A DNA stretch of 64,000 nucleotides from NCBI GenBank assembly GCA_001599715.1, contig BCHU01000006.1, forward strand, positions 62,001-126,000. Direction: 5' to 3'. This DNA is from Phaeotremella fagi (lineage: Eukaryota; Basidiomycota; Tremellomycetes; Tremellales; Phaeotremellaceae). Of this stretch, positions 21,879 through 33,282 are shown piece after piece (positions within the stretch are counted from its first letter, which is position 1; each line of letters opens with the position of its first letter). Position numbers and translations under genes: made by a program. A model generated the notes under the pieces. The model was given only the letters and a program-made list of their open reading frames with translations, had not been told where the DNA came from and ran no database searches.

Positions 21879-22319
21879 TTGACTGTGATTGTGATTGGGA
21901 TTTCATTTGGTTTTGGGTCTTGTTGGTTTCATTATAGATATTAGATTTGTGAGTGGTTCTTGAGGCTTTTACTGATGAGTCTTAGTTGTTTTACATACTG
22001 CATATGCATAGGGATCGTGTACTTGTGTTTTAATCTGCAGTGATCGTCTGATACATGTTATCGATAACGATGGAAACTGGATCCAGCCTCGTCTTGTATC
22101 AAACTGGTTCAAATCGAAATAAATTGTTGTCACTAAAAATCAATTTGACCAATATCTCAACATATATGATAGAGTGTCGAGAAAACGATATTCTCTTTTC
22201 CACAAATCACTTTGAAAGTGCACCACCAACAACCACCTAGTACTTAATCAACCAACCACTCGCCGGTCGAGTCAACACCAACTACAGTCCAACTACCTCA
22301 ACTTACAAGACCAATCAAA
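21879..22319. other. Intergenic region upstream of the secreted repeat protein
   Basis: 441 bases; no gene seen. The last 100 bases are CAA/CCA-rich and look like a leader. Confidence 0.3.
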
Positions 22320-24464
22320 ATGAAGATCCCAACTACACCCATCTTACTCACCACTCTCGCCTTGTCAAGTGGAACACTTGCAGCTCCGACTCCGCCATCA
22401 CCCAACCCAAACTCGGGTGATTTGACGGTTCCACCTTCACCAGACCCGAATTCTCATGGGAGACAAACTTCACCCATGTCACCTATGAATCATCAAAATG
22501 GTAAAGGACGTCCTCAAGCTGCTAGTGTTCCCGAGAAGAATCCTTTGGTTATGAGTAGCATGCTTGAAAGATCCAAGGGATGGGGTGAGTGTCTACTTTT
22601 ATACTTATGTTCGTTTTGTTAACCTCGGATAGGTTCTAAAAAACGTCAATTACCCACTCCACCTGGACTTCCACTTTCTACCGTACAAGGTTTAGTAGGA
22701 ACAGTTGGAAACACGGTTAACGGTTTACCTGTTATCGGAGGTACAGCTTCAGGATTGATCGGAACTGTAGGAGGTAGTCTTAACGGTTTACCAATTGGTA
22801 CCATTGGTAGTTCAGGATTAGTCGGTACAGTTGGAGGAATCGTCAACGGCCTCCCCATCGTTGGGGGTACAGCTTCTGGTTTACTCAACAACGTTGGGGG
22901 TACACTTCCATTGGGTACGATTACGAACATCGCAGGTGGATTACCAATTGTTGGAGGTACCATCGCTGGTCTCACTGGTGGTCAAGGAGGTGGTACTGGC
23001 GGTGGCGGTGGGTTAGTTGACGGTCTTCACATCCTACCAGCAGGAGTCTCGTCTACCCTTCAAGGTGTAGTCAATACCGTCTCAGGAGTCCTTCCACAAC
23101 CAGTTGGTGGAATCGTCAATTCACTGGGTGAAACGGTCTTACCAGTCCTACCTGCAAGTCTATCCTTAGGTCAAGTCCAGAATGTCCCTGGAACGGTTTT
23201 GGGGACAGCTCAGAACATTCCTGGTACTGTCTTAGATGCAGCTGGCGGTGTCGCTGGTAATTTACCTTTAGGTACCGTTCAAGGTGTCGTTGGTAACACC
23301 CCCCTTGGGTCTGTCGCCAATAATCTGCCCATCTCGACCGCACAAGGACTCGCCAACAACCTTCCACTCTCGACCGTCCAAGGATTGGCTAATGGTCTTC
23401 CTGTCACTGTGGTTCAAAACGCTGCAGGCGTCCCTATCGGTATTATTCAAGGTGTTGCAGGTGGTGGTCTCCCTCTCGGTGCCATTCAAGGTCTCGCCTC
23501 TGGTCTTCCGATTGATACGGCTACAGGTACCGCCCAAGGTGTAGCTGGTAAATTGCCTCTTGATACCGTTAAAGGAGTTACTGGTAACCTTCCAATCGGA
23601 ACTGCACAGAACACAGCTGGAGGTGTCGCTGGTGTTCCCCTCGGTGTCGCTTCAGGAGTCGCTAGTAATGTACCAATCGGTACTTTACAGGATGCAGCTG
23701 GTGGAGTCGTTAGCAAAGTTCCTCTTTCAACTGTACAAGGAGTCGCTGGTAACTTACCCATTGGTACTGCGCAGAACACTGTTGGAGGTCTTCCAGTCGG
23801 TACCGTCACCAACACAGCTGGAGGTGTACCAGGTAAAATAGCTAGTACCCTCCCTGAACCCGTTGCTGGTGCCCTCCCCCTCGGACAGGTCAAAGATGCT
23901 ACTAAAGGTCTCCCAATCCCTGCTAATCCAGTTACCAATTTGGATTCTTTACCAGCCGGCCTCCCGACTAGTCAACTAGGTGCTGTCACTTCGAATCTCC
24001 CTCTGAATCAGGTCCACAGTCTTGTTCAAGTTGGTACGCAAGTTTTTGGTGTTAACGCGCTAGGTCAGATTATCGGTGTTATCCCTTCGACAGCTCTTTC
24101 TACTGGTTCTACTGTTTTGGGGACTGTTAATGGAGTTACTGGATTGGGTATTGATAATCCCACTGGAACCTATCTTCAGAACACTGGTACCAACGGTAAT
24201 CCACCTCCACCTTCAGCTTCAGCTTCAGCTACACCATCATCAGATGGAGACGATGGAGCGGAAGACGATGAATACTCTGAAGGAGAATCTGATACTGATC
24301 CACAAGTTGACGCAGAGGGATATGGAGGTGGGAACATGGCTTACGCGTCTTACTCTGCAGCCCCATCACCGTCTTGGGCTAGTTCTAGTATAACACCTGC
24401 TGCTTCTTCTTCGACTGGTGCTAGTAGTTCAATGATGCCTGTTAACAGTTCTGGTTTATCTTAA
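22320..24464 (+). CDS. Secreted repetitive surface protein with 12-residue Leu-Pro-Gly-Thr repeats
   Basis: Exons 22320-22584 and 22633-24464 give 698 residues. Signal peptide MKIPTTPILLTTLALSSGTLAA, a Pro/Ser-rich spacer, then a dibasic SKKRQLP site suitable for Kex2 cleavage at about residue 92. Residues about 95-580 are hydrophobic, nearly charge-free repeats of the form (N/G)-LP-(I/L)-x-T-x-Q-G-x-A, best at 23240-23830. The C-terminal part is acidic (DGDDGAEDDEYSEGESD) and then Ser/Ala-rich without a clear GPI-anchor hydrophobic tail. Composition suggests a cell-wall or capsule-associated structural protein; this is inference, and no family was recognised. Long antisense frames here are shadows of the repeats. 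Confidence 0.7.
22690..24060 (+). repeat. Imperfect 36-bp (12-aa) tandem repeats inside the secreted protein gene
   Basis: Successive units such as NNLPISTAQGLA, NNLPLSTVQGLA and NGLPVTVVQNAA are 12 residues apart at 23320-23420. Elsewhere units are 12-18 residues with insertions of GGVAG type. Codon use differs between units, so the array is old rather than freshly expanded. Confidence 0.65.
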
Positions 24465-24666
24465 TCATCTTGCTTGTTCATAGTATATAGTTTGTCTCTG
24501 TAACCTTGATGCATAATGTGATTCCTGTTGCCTGTTGACCGATCACCGCCTCGACGCCACTCAAATTTATTTATACCTCTACCATTAAAAAGTACGCGTT
24601 TAACCAAAACATCATTCGTGATAGCGACAACAACCATATCGATAGTGAAAGTAAAGTCTCAGTATC

Positions 24667-26498
24667 ATGGTTAGAATAACCTTCCCCAATCCATTAGGTC
24701 CGCCCATATCACTAGACACCTCGAATCTCCCTGCCCGACCAAATCTCCATCTCCCAACCCATCTAGTCAGGAAACCAATCATAAGATTATTAGTTCTACC
24801 ACTGTTGATTTTGGTCATCATCTTCCATCTGAATCCTTCACCACCTCTACCACCTAGTTACTCTGTTGAATGGAAGTCGGAGAAGAATTTACCTTGGTTG
24901 TATGGTGGGAATCCATATCCTGAAGGGAGGAATGGTAGATATGTCAAGTGGGTTTTTTTCGGTGTGCGCTATGTCCTTTTTTCTCTTACTTTTGCTTTTA
25001 GATTCGATTTCCCTAGGGGGACTGGATTTAATCATCAGGTAGGTGTTCTGTTCGAGGTGAAATTGTTGTGGTTCGCTGACTCACTATGATTCCTAGCTGC
25101 AACGAGTGATGTACGTGAATTCATAGTTTAACGAAGCTTGTTCTGACAGGTTCCAGCTTACAACATCATCTCGCATACCTTGGTAATCGATCATTTGCCT
25201 TCGAACCATACGTAGAGGAGATAACGGTGAGTACAAGAACCCATCCCATCATCATGATAGTTCTCAAGGACTTCGCTGAATGCACCTCAGCGTCTACCAT
25301 TCTCAATCAAAACCTTTCCTTGGCGTTCATCCCGAATCCCCCTCTCAGCCTTCATCTCAACGCCCATCTCAGGTTTCGAAAAATTCTATAACGCACCTCG
25401 ACCATGTCCAGCTAAACATTTTAACCAAGTTTGTCCACCGTACAAACAGAGGGTTTATCAGATTAAATCGGAGAGGTATCCGGAGGGGGAGTTGGATTTT
25501 GATGGGGCGAGTGGATTGGAACGATTGCATTCGTTACAGGTTTTGTTGGCTGGGAGTGAAGTTGGTTGTATAAGAATTGAGGGGGAAATCTTTGATGATA
25601 AGTGAGTGCTTGCTTTCATGTCTTTGGGTCTCACTTCAATCGATGATTTTTATACAATCTCTGACACCTTTCAGCTTCTTCGATTCTGCAGGTCCTTTAC
25701 AGATCTTCGAATCCGTAATCAAATCACCTGTCATGAAGCATTTCAATTTCTCACCACTAGTCCTATCGATTCTCAACAAAGCCATGCCAACTTTAGCACC
25801 CGAATCATCGTTATACGACATAGACGCTGTCGCTCATACAAAATCAGCAAATGTACCCAAATCTCATCCTTGGAGACATGTTCTTGCTTTGCATCTTAGA
25901 TTTGGTGAAGGTTGGGAAGAAGTTTGTGAGGAGAAGGGAAGACGTAGCGCGTGAGTACCCAATGAAATGAATAAAAATACCATAATCTCATCACCGCACA
26001 GACCTTTCGTTGGATTCAACAAATTACCTGATCTACCTGGGAACGAAAACGTTCCACCACCACCATCAATGGTAGAAGCGACCAGAATGGGATTATACCA
26101 TGCGAAATGTGTACCAACGACCCTAGAAATTATAGCGAGAGCCAGAAGGATGAGAAGGAATCATCCTTTATTACGTATAATCTACCTCCTCACTGACGCA
26201 GATGACGAATGGTGTGAAGAAATGAGGAAATGGTTGGTATCTGAAGGATGGGATCACGTCATTGTGGGGAAGAAAGATATATACAACAATTTCTCGGATA
26301 GAGAAGTTGGAGTAGGTGTGGATATGGAGATTGCTAGACGATCAGGTGTATTCGTTGGGAACGGGGTGAGTTGATTCAATCTTACAACATTGAAGTCCGT
26401 TTCCTGATCAAAACAATAAGTTCTCTACCACAGCATCCAATATCGTTCTGCTGAGAACGAGGGACGGTGTTCATCCTGATTTAACACAATTTTGGTAA
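24667..26498 (+). CDS. Type II membrane protein resembling fungal O-fucosyltransferase-like proteins
   Basis: Eight exons: 24667-24947, 25002-25038, 25097-25110, 25157-25226, 25291-25601, 25675-25950, 26002-26365, 26421-26498; 476 residues. A short basic N-terminus is followed by one membrane segment at about 37-56 (IIRLLVLPLLILVIIF), typical of Golgi type II enzymes. The lumenal part has GTGFNHQLQRV near its start, HPWRHVLALHLRFGEGWEE, RIIYLLTDADDEW, and a closing FSTTASNIVLLRTRDG...FW. This layout resembles fungal GDP-fucose O-fucosyltransferase-fold proteins, where an SxxSN motif near the C-terminus is common. I assign the fold from these motifs only; activity and donor sugar are unverified. 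Exon 3 is 14 nt. Confidence 0.6.
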
Positions 26499-27727
26499 AC
26501 ATGAGATTAACCTTCTTGATGGAGAATCTTTTTTATATATCTGATTCGGTCATTTCGAACTTTGGGATTTGGGTTATGCAAACATTTCTTCACGCTGTGA
26601 ATCTGTATACGATATTTTGGGGTTGAAAGTCGAACCATTTCTTGTCTTGTGAGGGAGGATTGGGTATGTTGGTCATCACCACTTTGATACATCTGACAGG
26701 TATTCATCACATGGCTGTCTTTTGGGCCACGCAAGGTGGTTGGATCCTCAATCGCGGAATTGCTCGAAAATAGTTGACGAACAAGCACCTATATGTCGAT
26801 CTTGACTTTCTGTAGAATAACGTGTTCGTGCCCTAAACCTGAACTACTGAATGACGTTTCGTCTGACATGAATCCTTTCTTGTCAGGTCGAGTCAGTCAC
26901 CCAACCAACGAGAGCAAGACAACGAAATCCGACCAATACGGGACCATAAGAGATGTGATGAAAAAACATGTACCAGTAAATCAATCTTGCAACCTCGCTT
27001 GTTGGTATCTTGTTTTATGCATTTCTGGTTCCTGTTCCAGACCTTTTCACCAATCCGATTCGTACGGTTTTCATCGCAGCTGAACAGGGTCTCTCCAGAC
27101 CGCTGTCCCAGTACATTTTTAGACGGGGGGATGGCTTAAATGCGCTTTCCTCGGTCTACCTTAGTCAGACGACCATCTTCTAACCTGATTGGTCCATTGT
27201 CGATATCAACGGAAAATCTCTTATCAAAGTTTTACCCTGAGACCCAACATTTTTTAGGTGGGATCGACCAATCTGTGACGTGAGGATGACTCTTGGCTGA
27301 GCTGAGGTACTGACCAGCTGTTCAATTTGTTATTCGGTCCAACCATTGTGAGGAGGAATGTCCAAGGAGTCAAACTCCAAAGACGACCTCGCTCCAACGG
27401 ATTCTCCAATTAGCAATTTCATTTCCCCAGATTTAGTCTTATTTGGTTATCTCTATCTCGTGGGAAAGAGCCAATCAATTTTTGATATTTGTTGATACTG
27501 CCCTGAAATCATTTTGCGTTCTAGTCGGCTTGATAGATAGCGGAAAGACTAATGACGGAACGACGGTCGATTTTCACTATTGTGAGAAAAAAGGTATATA
27601 AGATAGAGATGATATTAGTTTTTTGTGGAGCTATCATCCTCCCATCGATCTCAGGAATCGTCTCCTACAACTCTACTTTAACATTTAAATCGCCACTGCT
27701 AAATCACAACAAAGAGAACACATCACA
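26499..27727. promoter_or_regulatory. Long upstream region of the purine permease with a cluster of GATA motifs
   Basis: About 1.2 kb with no supported gene. Within the last 510 bases there are WGATAR-type sites at 27220-27225 (CTTATC), 27447-27452 (TTATCT), 27453-27458 (CTATCT), 27531-27536 and 27535-27540 (TGATAGATAG), and 27601-27606 (AGATAG). A TATATAAG lies at about 27594, some 130 bases before the start codon. In fungi GATA factors of the AreA/Gat1 type activate purine and allantoin uptake genes when good nitrogen is scarce; regulation here is inferred from the motifs. Confidence 0.45.
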
Positions 27728-30124
27728 ATGGCTTCCGTAACTTCAGAGCCAATGGCCAAAGAGCCAATGTCTGCCAGACTCAAGTCACTCCCCAAGCGTG
27801 CTTTCTCAAAGCTCACAACCAAGTTAGTCCATTCTTATCGTCTTGTCTCGGAAATTCATCAATACTGACTAAATCGTTTTTCTACTATTAGGGAGGTATG
27901 TTAAATGTTTCGATTGTTCAATTGTTTCACTTGGTGGGATCTAAACTGACTGAATCTGAAGGGTTGGATGGGAGATTACGATTTCGGTTTCCTCTGTCTT
28001 CCTACTTTCCCATATGGAAAGAACAAGGGTCCAAGAAGACCCCCACCATTCTATGGTCTTAATGCCGATTTACCATTACTTCTAGCTCTCATTGGTGGTT
28101 TCCAACATAGTCTTGCCATGTTGGCAGGTGTTATTACTGTAAGTTTCGAATCAATACCAATCTGAAGCTACTGTGGCGCTGACCATTCACCTAAAGCCCC
28201 CAATCATTTTCGCTTCTTCGTTAAACTTGCCAGCCGATTATCAATCTTACATGATCTCAGCATCTCTCATTTCTTCAGGTATCTTGTCAATGGTCCAAAT
28301 GTCTCGAATCAGACTTTGGAGAAATTACCATCTTGGTACTGGTTTGATCACTGTCGTCGGAACTTCTTTCGCTTCCTTATCAACTGCTTCTGCTATTTTC
28401 AACGCTCTTTACGCTGATGGAACTTGCACTTCTACCACCGTCAATGGAGTCACCACCAGAGGTGAGTTGAATTTGTGCTCCAATTTCAAGGTCGTCTGAC
28501 TAATTTGTTTTCAGATGCCTGCCCAGAGTAAGATCAAAACTATACCGTTCGACAGTGCTCTACTAACCAAAAACACAGTGCCTTCGGTGCTCTCATCGGA
28601 ACCACAATGATCTGTTCATTCCTAGAAATGGGAATGTCCTTCATCCCCCCTCAAAAACTTAGAAAGATCTTCCCACCATTGGTCACTGGTACAGTAGTCT
28701 TGATCATCGGTGCCAGTTTGATCGGTGAAAGTGGTTTCCTCAATTGGGGAGGAGGTTCGAACGGATGTCAACTTCGTCCAGCATCTCCTTCAATCTTCCA
28801 CTTGTGTCCAACTATCTTTGGTGTTAAGCCTTTGGCGTGAGTTTATTGATTCAACGGCTAGGACAAAGACTGATGGTTGTTTTAGATTCGGTAGTCCACA
28901 ATTCCTTGGTCTTGGATTCCTTTCTTTCGTCACTATCGTCATTGTAGGTACCTTTTAACAGTTATAAGTATCCATTTAATCAAATGAAACAGGTTGAAAT
29001 CTTTGGTTCCCCATTCATGCGTAACGCCTCTATTATCATGGGTTTGATTGTCGGTATGATCGTAGCTGGTGCCGCTGGTTACGTCGATCCATCCAACATC
29101 AAGACTGCTCCTGCCATCACTTTCCTTTGGGTCAAAACTTTCAAACTTAAAGTCTACCCACCTGCCATTCTACCTGGTCTCGCTGTTTACATCGCTCTTG
29201 CCATGGAAGCTATTGGAGATATCACAGCCTCGTCTGAAGTTTCAAGAGTTGAAGTTGATGGTGTAAGTCCTATCGACTCATGTACACTCTGTTCTAACAG
29301 ATTCATAGCCTGAATTCGACTCCCGTATTCAAGGTGGTGTGCTCGCAGATGGTCTTGCCGGTTTCCTCTCTGCTCTCTTCACCGTCACCCCAATGAGTAT
29401 CTTTGCTCAAAACAACGGTGTCATTGCTCTTACAAGATGTGCCAACCGAAAAGCTGGTTACGTCTGTGCTTCGTTCATGATCCTATACGGTGTTTTGGGT
29501 AAGATCTCTGGTGTTTTCTTGAGTATCCCCAACCCAGTTCTTGGAGGTGTCACCACTGTATGTCTTTATCTTATAACAAAAGAAAAGTATGAAACTGATG
29601 AGAGAAATCTTTCTAGTTCTTATTCGCATCTGTCATGGCTTCTGGTGTAAAAGTTCTTTCTTACATCAAAATGACCCGAAAGGATCGTTTCATCCTCGCC
29701 GCTTCCTTGTCATTCGGTTTCGGTAACCTTCTCGTTCCAACCTGGGCTACATATCTCTTTGCCGATGTCAATTCACCTTCAACCGCTCTTTCTGGATTCT
29801 TCAACTCCATCATCATCATTCTTTCAACTCCATGTAAGTCTCAAAAAGACCCCCATACGATCAATCACTGACATTACGACTTGAACAGTCTTGATCGCTG
29901 GTATTGTCGGTGTCGTCCTCAACTTGATCATCCCAGATGACGCCCCAGAAACCGACACAATCGTCATCTCACCATCTTTCGAGGATCCAGCTCTCGAAGC
30001 TGGTGTCGGTCTAGCCACACTCGGTAAAGCAGACGACAAGAAAGTGATGACCGACTCAGAAGAAGAAGATTATAAGAGTAGAATCGATGCTCCAAGAACA
30101 ACCGCTACTGTTCTTGAAGCTTAG
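27728..30124 (+). CDS. Purine (uric acid/xanthine) permease, NCS2/NAT family
   Basis: Eleven exons: 27728-27822, 27892-27895, 27962-28138, 28197-28461, 28515-28527, 28579-28836, 28886-28943, 28993-29262, 29309-29557, 29617-29833, 29889-30124; 613 residues. Plasma-membrane H+ symporter with about 14 helices. Diagnostic marks of the UapA/UapC group: the QH motif in helix 3 (GGFQHSLAM), Glu and Asp in ALAMEAIGDITAS, and the NAT signature QNNGVIALTR at 414-423, where UapA binds purine. The tail is acidic and cytoplasmic. Exon 2 is a 4-nt micro-exon required to give TTKEGWMGDYDFGF; exon 5 is 13 nt. Upstream GATA motifs fit nitrogen control. Confidence 0.9.
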
Positions 30125-30680
30125 AAACTTTTCAAACGGATTCAGTTTATCTTAAAGAAAGATCATTGTTGTAATCGAATCGTCCTGCGAATCAAATCTT
30201 GATAGAAATTATATTTTTTCATTTCATTTTAATTTTTCAATTCCTTACACCCTATCCATACTCACCTTTCTATTCACTTATTTTGACTACACTTTCAATT
30301 TCTTTGATATTTCTTCCTTATCTAATCCACAGTCTCTGTGGCACTGAAATGCAAACTTGCCAAGCTCCATCGTTTTCCCTGAACGGCAATAGACTAACCA
30401 GATATCGTATTTTTAGCTGGGAGTTATAGTCGTTTCGTCGGACCATCATTTGTCCATCGTCTCGACAGCTGTCAATCAGCTGAGATGCAGGTGGATACCA
30501 AAAAGCACTAAAATCGAAGTTTAATGACGATTTCAAACCGAACCTAACCGTTCATAGCCATTATAATACATCGAAAACACCATCGGAACATGCCATGAAG
30601 TATAAGCGGTCCATTCACTGAATAACTTATAAGATGGGTTGTGCTTGAATAGGTAGAGAAATTTCCCACACCTCACAGAA
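30125..30680. other. Intergenic region between the two permease genes
   Basis: 556 bases, T-rich in the first 200; no gene seen. One TTATCT (GATA-type) at about 30318. Holds the promoter of the gene at 30681. Confidence 0.3.
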
Positions 30681-33071
30681 ATGACTGAATTACAACCAAC
30701 TCAACCCCCTGCTCATAAAGATGTTGATAAAATCGAATCTCAACATGTTGAGCATCACCAAACTGGTGGTGGAGCTTTACCAGAAGCGTTTAAAGGTGTA
30801 GATGCAGAGACTGCGAAATATCTCGATAGCTCTATAGTCATTGATGAGAAATTGAACAAGCAAATTAAAGGATGGGTGGGTCTATTCAATGGTTCAGTTC
30901 TGATTCCATGTAGCTCGATCGAAGAGTTCTTCCTTTGCTGGTCGTTACATACTTTTTCCAGACTTGTGGGTTGGTTGTTGTAGCAATACTGACTTGTGGC
31001 AGTCGATAAAGGTACACTCGCATTCTCATCCGTCATGGGTATTCAAACAGATACCAATCTCGTTGGGCAACAAGTGAGTAATTGTTAAAACATATAAAAC
31101 ACTTCATTGATATGATCATCAGTATGCACTTCTTGGTACGATCTTGTACATCGGTATTCTCATCGGAGAGGTAAATCCCATCATCAACAGCTTAACAGCA
31201 GCCCCTTGACATCTGACATAGTTCCCGATGAATCGATTGATTCAACGAGTCCCTCTTGGCAAATTCCTAGGAATTCTCGTAACTCTTTGGGTAAGCATAC
31301 ACGACAAACATCCAAGCATTATACTAAAATCTATCAGGGCTGTATCGTCCTATGTCATGCTGCCTGTAAGAACTGGGCGTCTCTTATGGCCGTTCGATTC
31401 TTCCTTGGACTGTTCGAAAGGTAAGTCGAGCTAAATCGGGAGGTGCCTAATAGCTTTAGTGGTGTACAACCTTGTTTGATGACGATGACTGTCGTAAGTC
31501 GAACCGGAAGTGTTACAACTCGATATTGACAGTTTCAAGATGTATTATCGACGTGAAGAACATCCTACCATCATCAGTTATTGGTACTGTCAACAAGGTG
31601 TCCAGTAGGTATCGCCTTTTCCAAAGTTTGACCAAAGGCTAATAACAAGTCTAGATTGATGGTTTCCGGTCTTTTGGCTTATGGATTGACCAACATCACC
31701 AACGGACCTATCTATTCTTGGCAAGCTCTTTTCATCCTGGTCGGAGGTATGTCCCCTTCGCTCTCGGACGACTTGAGACTAATTGCTCAGGACTTACTGT
31801 TCTCTGGGGTATCACTGTGATCATATTTATGCCTGATTCACCAATGCGAGCGAAGGTACGTCTTTAGGTTCTTATCAGAGACTTACAAATAGTGTTGGAC
31901 AGATGAACAAAAGACATTGATCATCGAGAGATTACGTGTGAACGAACAAGGTGTTCAGAACCATGAATTCAAATGGGCTCAAGTTCGGGAAAGTAAGTGT
32001 GACACGTATCAGAAATTATCAATCTGACGACTCCTTCCAGCACTAAAGGATCCTGTTGTGTGGACATACCTTATCCTTCAGATCACTTGTTTCCTGATCG
32101 TCAATGGACTAGCGACTTTCTCGAACATCATCGTCAAAGGTTTAGGCTTCACTACGTATGTCATGATAATCTAGACCAATATGAAGTTGACTGACATTAT
32201 GTAGCGGTCAGACTCAACTATTGAATCTCGCTCAAGGAGCTGTTTCGATTGCTATTTTCATTGGTAAGTTATCCTCAGTCAAGGCGATCTCCTGTCTTAC
32301 AGCCGTCCAGGTTCAGCATGGTTGGCTAGAGTTACCAATCAAACTTGTTTGGTGTTGATCGCTTTCATGTGTAAGTGATACCTCCGTAACGGTACTCCAA
32401 AAAGCTGATAATGAGCAGTGGTTGCCATGGCAGGAACTATAGCTTTGGATGCAGTTGCTGTAACTCCTAGTACAGCTGTTGGCTTGCTCATTGCCTTTTG
32501 TAAGAATTCCTTTTCAAATTAACAAAATAATCCACTGACATGTAAACCAAGACTTCGCCCAATGCGTCATAGCATCTGGAAATCTCTTATGGAGTTTAGT
32601 GACACGTAACATTGGTAAGTTTCTAAAAACCTCTCAACACCTGTCCAACCTCGCTAACACCAAATACCTTTAGCGGGACAAACCAAAAAGGTCACAACCC
32701 TCACACTCATGTTCGTCTCGTACGCTCTAGGTGCCATCGTGGGGCCTCAGATATTCCAAGCCAGCGATTCACCTCGATACAATGTCGCTTTTGCTGTTCA
32801 CATCGCTCTATATGGTAAGTCACTGTGGAGACCTTTGATTGACGAGATCAGCCTTCTTCATTGTTGGAACTGTCTTCCTTCGTTTCCTGCTTATGAGAAG
32901 AAATGCCAAGAGACGTAGCGACAGTGCTGTTGACGGATCGGTGAGTTTCTGTGGCGGTTTTGAACGGGAATCACTTCACTAAACTTGTCTTAGGAGCAAT
33001 TGACTCACGACAACGCTTTCGCAGATTTGACTGATTTGCAGAACACTGCATCTTTCCGTTATGCTTATTAG
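30681..33071 (+). CDS. MFS permease, Dal5-like anion:cation symporter
   Basis: Nineteen exons: 30681-30875, 30914-30965, 31003-31073, 31123-31170, 31222-31290, 31338-31420, 31460-31493, 31540-31604, 31655-31746, 31791-31855, 31893-31992, 32041-32155, 32205-32263, 32311-32370, 32419-32499, 32552-32614, 32674-32814, 32852-32940, 32994-33071; 519 residues, every junction in frame. Marks: LDRRVLPLLVVTYFFQTFDK in helix 1, GQQYALLGTILYIGILIGE in helix 2, MAVRFFLGLFESGVQPCL in helix 4, a charged loop FMPDSPMRAKCWTDEQK, and NIAGQTKKVTT before helix 11. This is the allantoate/pantothenate permease group. Position next to a purine permease suggests allantoate or ureido-compound uptake, which is inference. 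Confidence 0.85.
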
Positions 33072-33282
33072 ATCAGACTAGTTTAGCGTACAATATGTAG
33101 GAGAGGTCATAAGAGGAAGTGTAGGAGATATGTCCGACTTGTAGATCGATTTAGGTGTCTTGCACGAACGTTGAACATTCATATGACAATCTGAAGAGAT
33201 ATGATTCTGCAAACAGTATGGACACCGTAAGAGCAAGTCCCACCAGCTAAAAATCATATTCGTATCAACGAGTTGATCTCCT

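Noticed and set aside
23486..23938. 150-residue minus-strand Pro/Val-rich frame
   Set aside because: Shadow of the Gly/Leu/Thr repeat array on the plus strand; no start context or family resemblance.
26793..27083. 96-residue plus-strand frame in the gap before the purine permease
   Set aside because: No family resemblance, no splice partners and no conserved features; likely chance.
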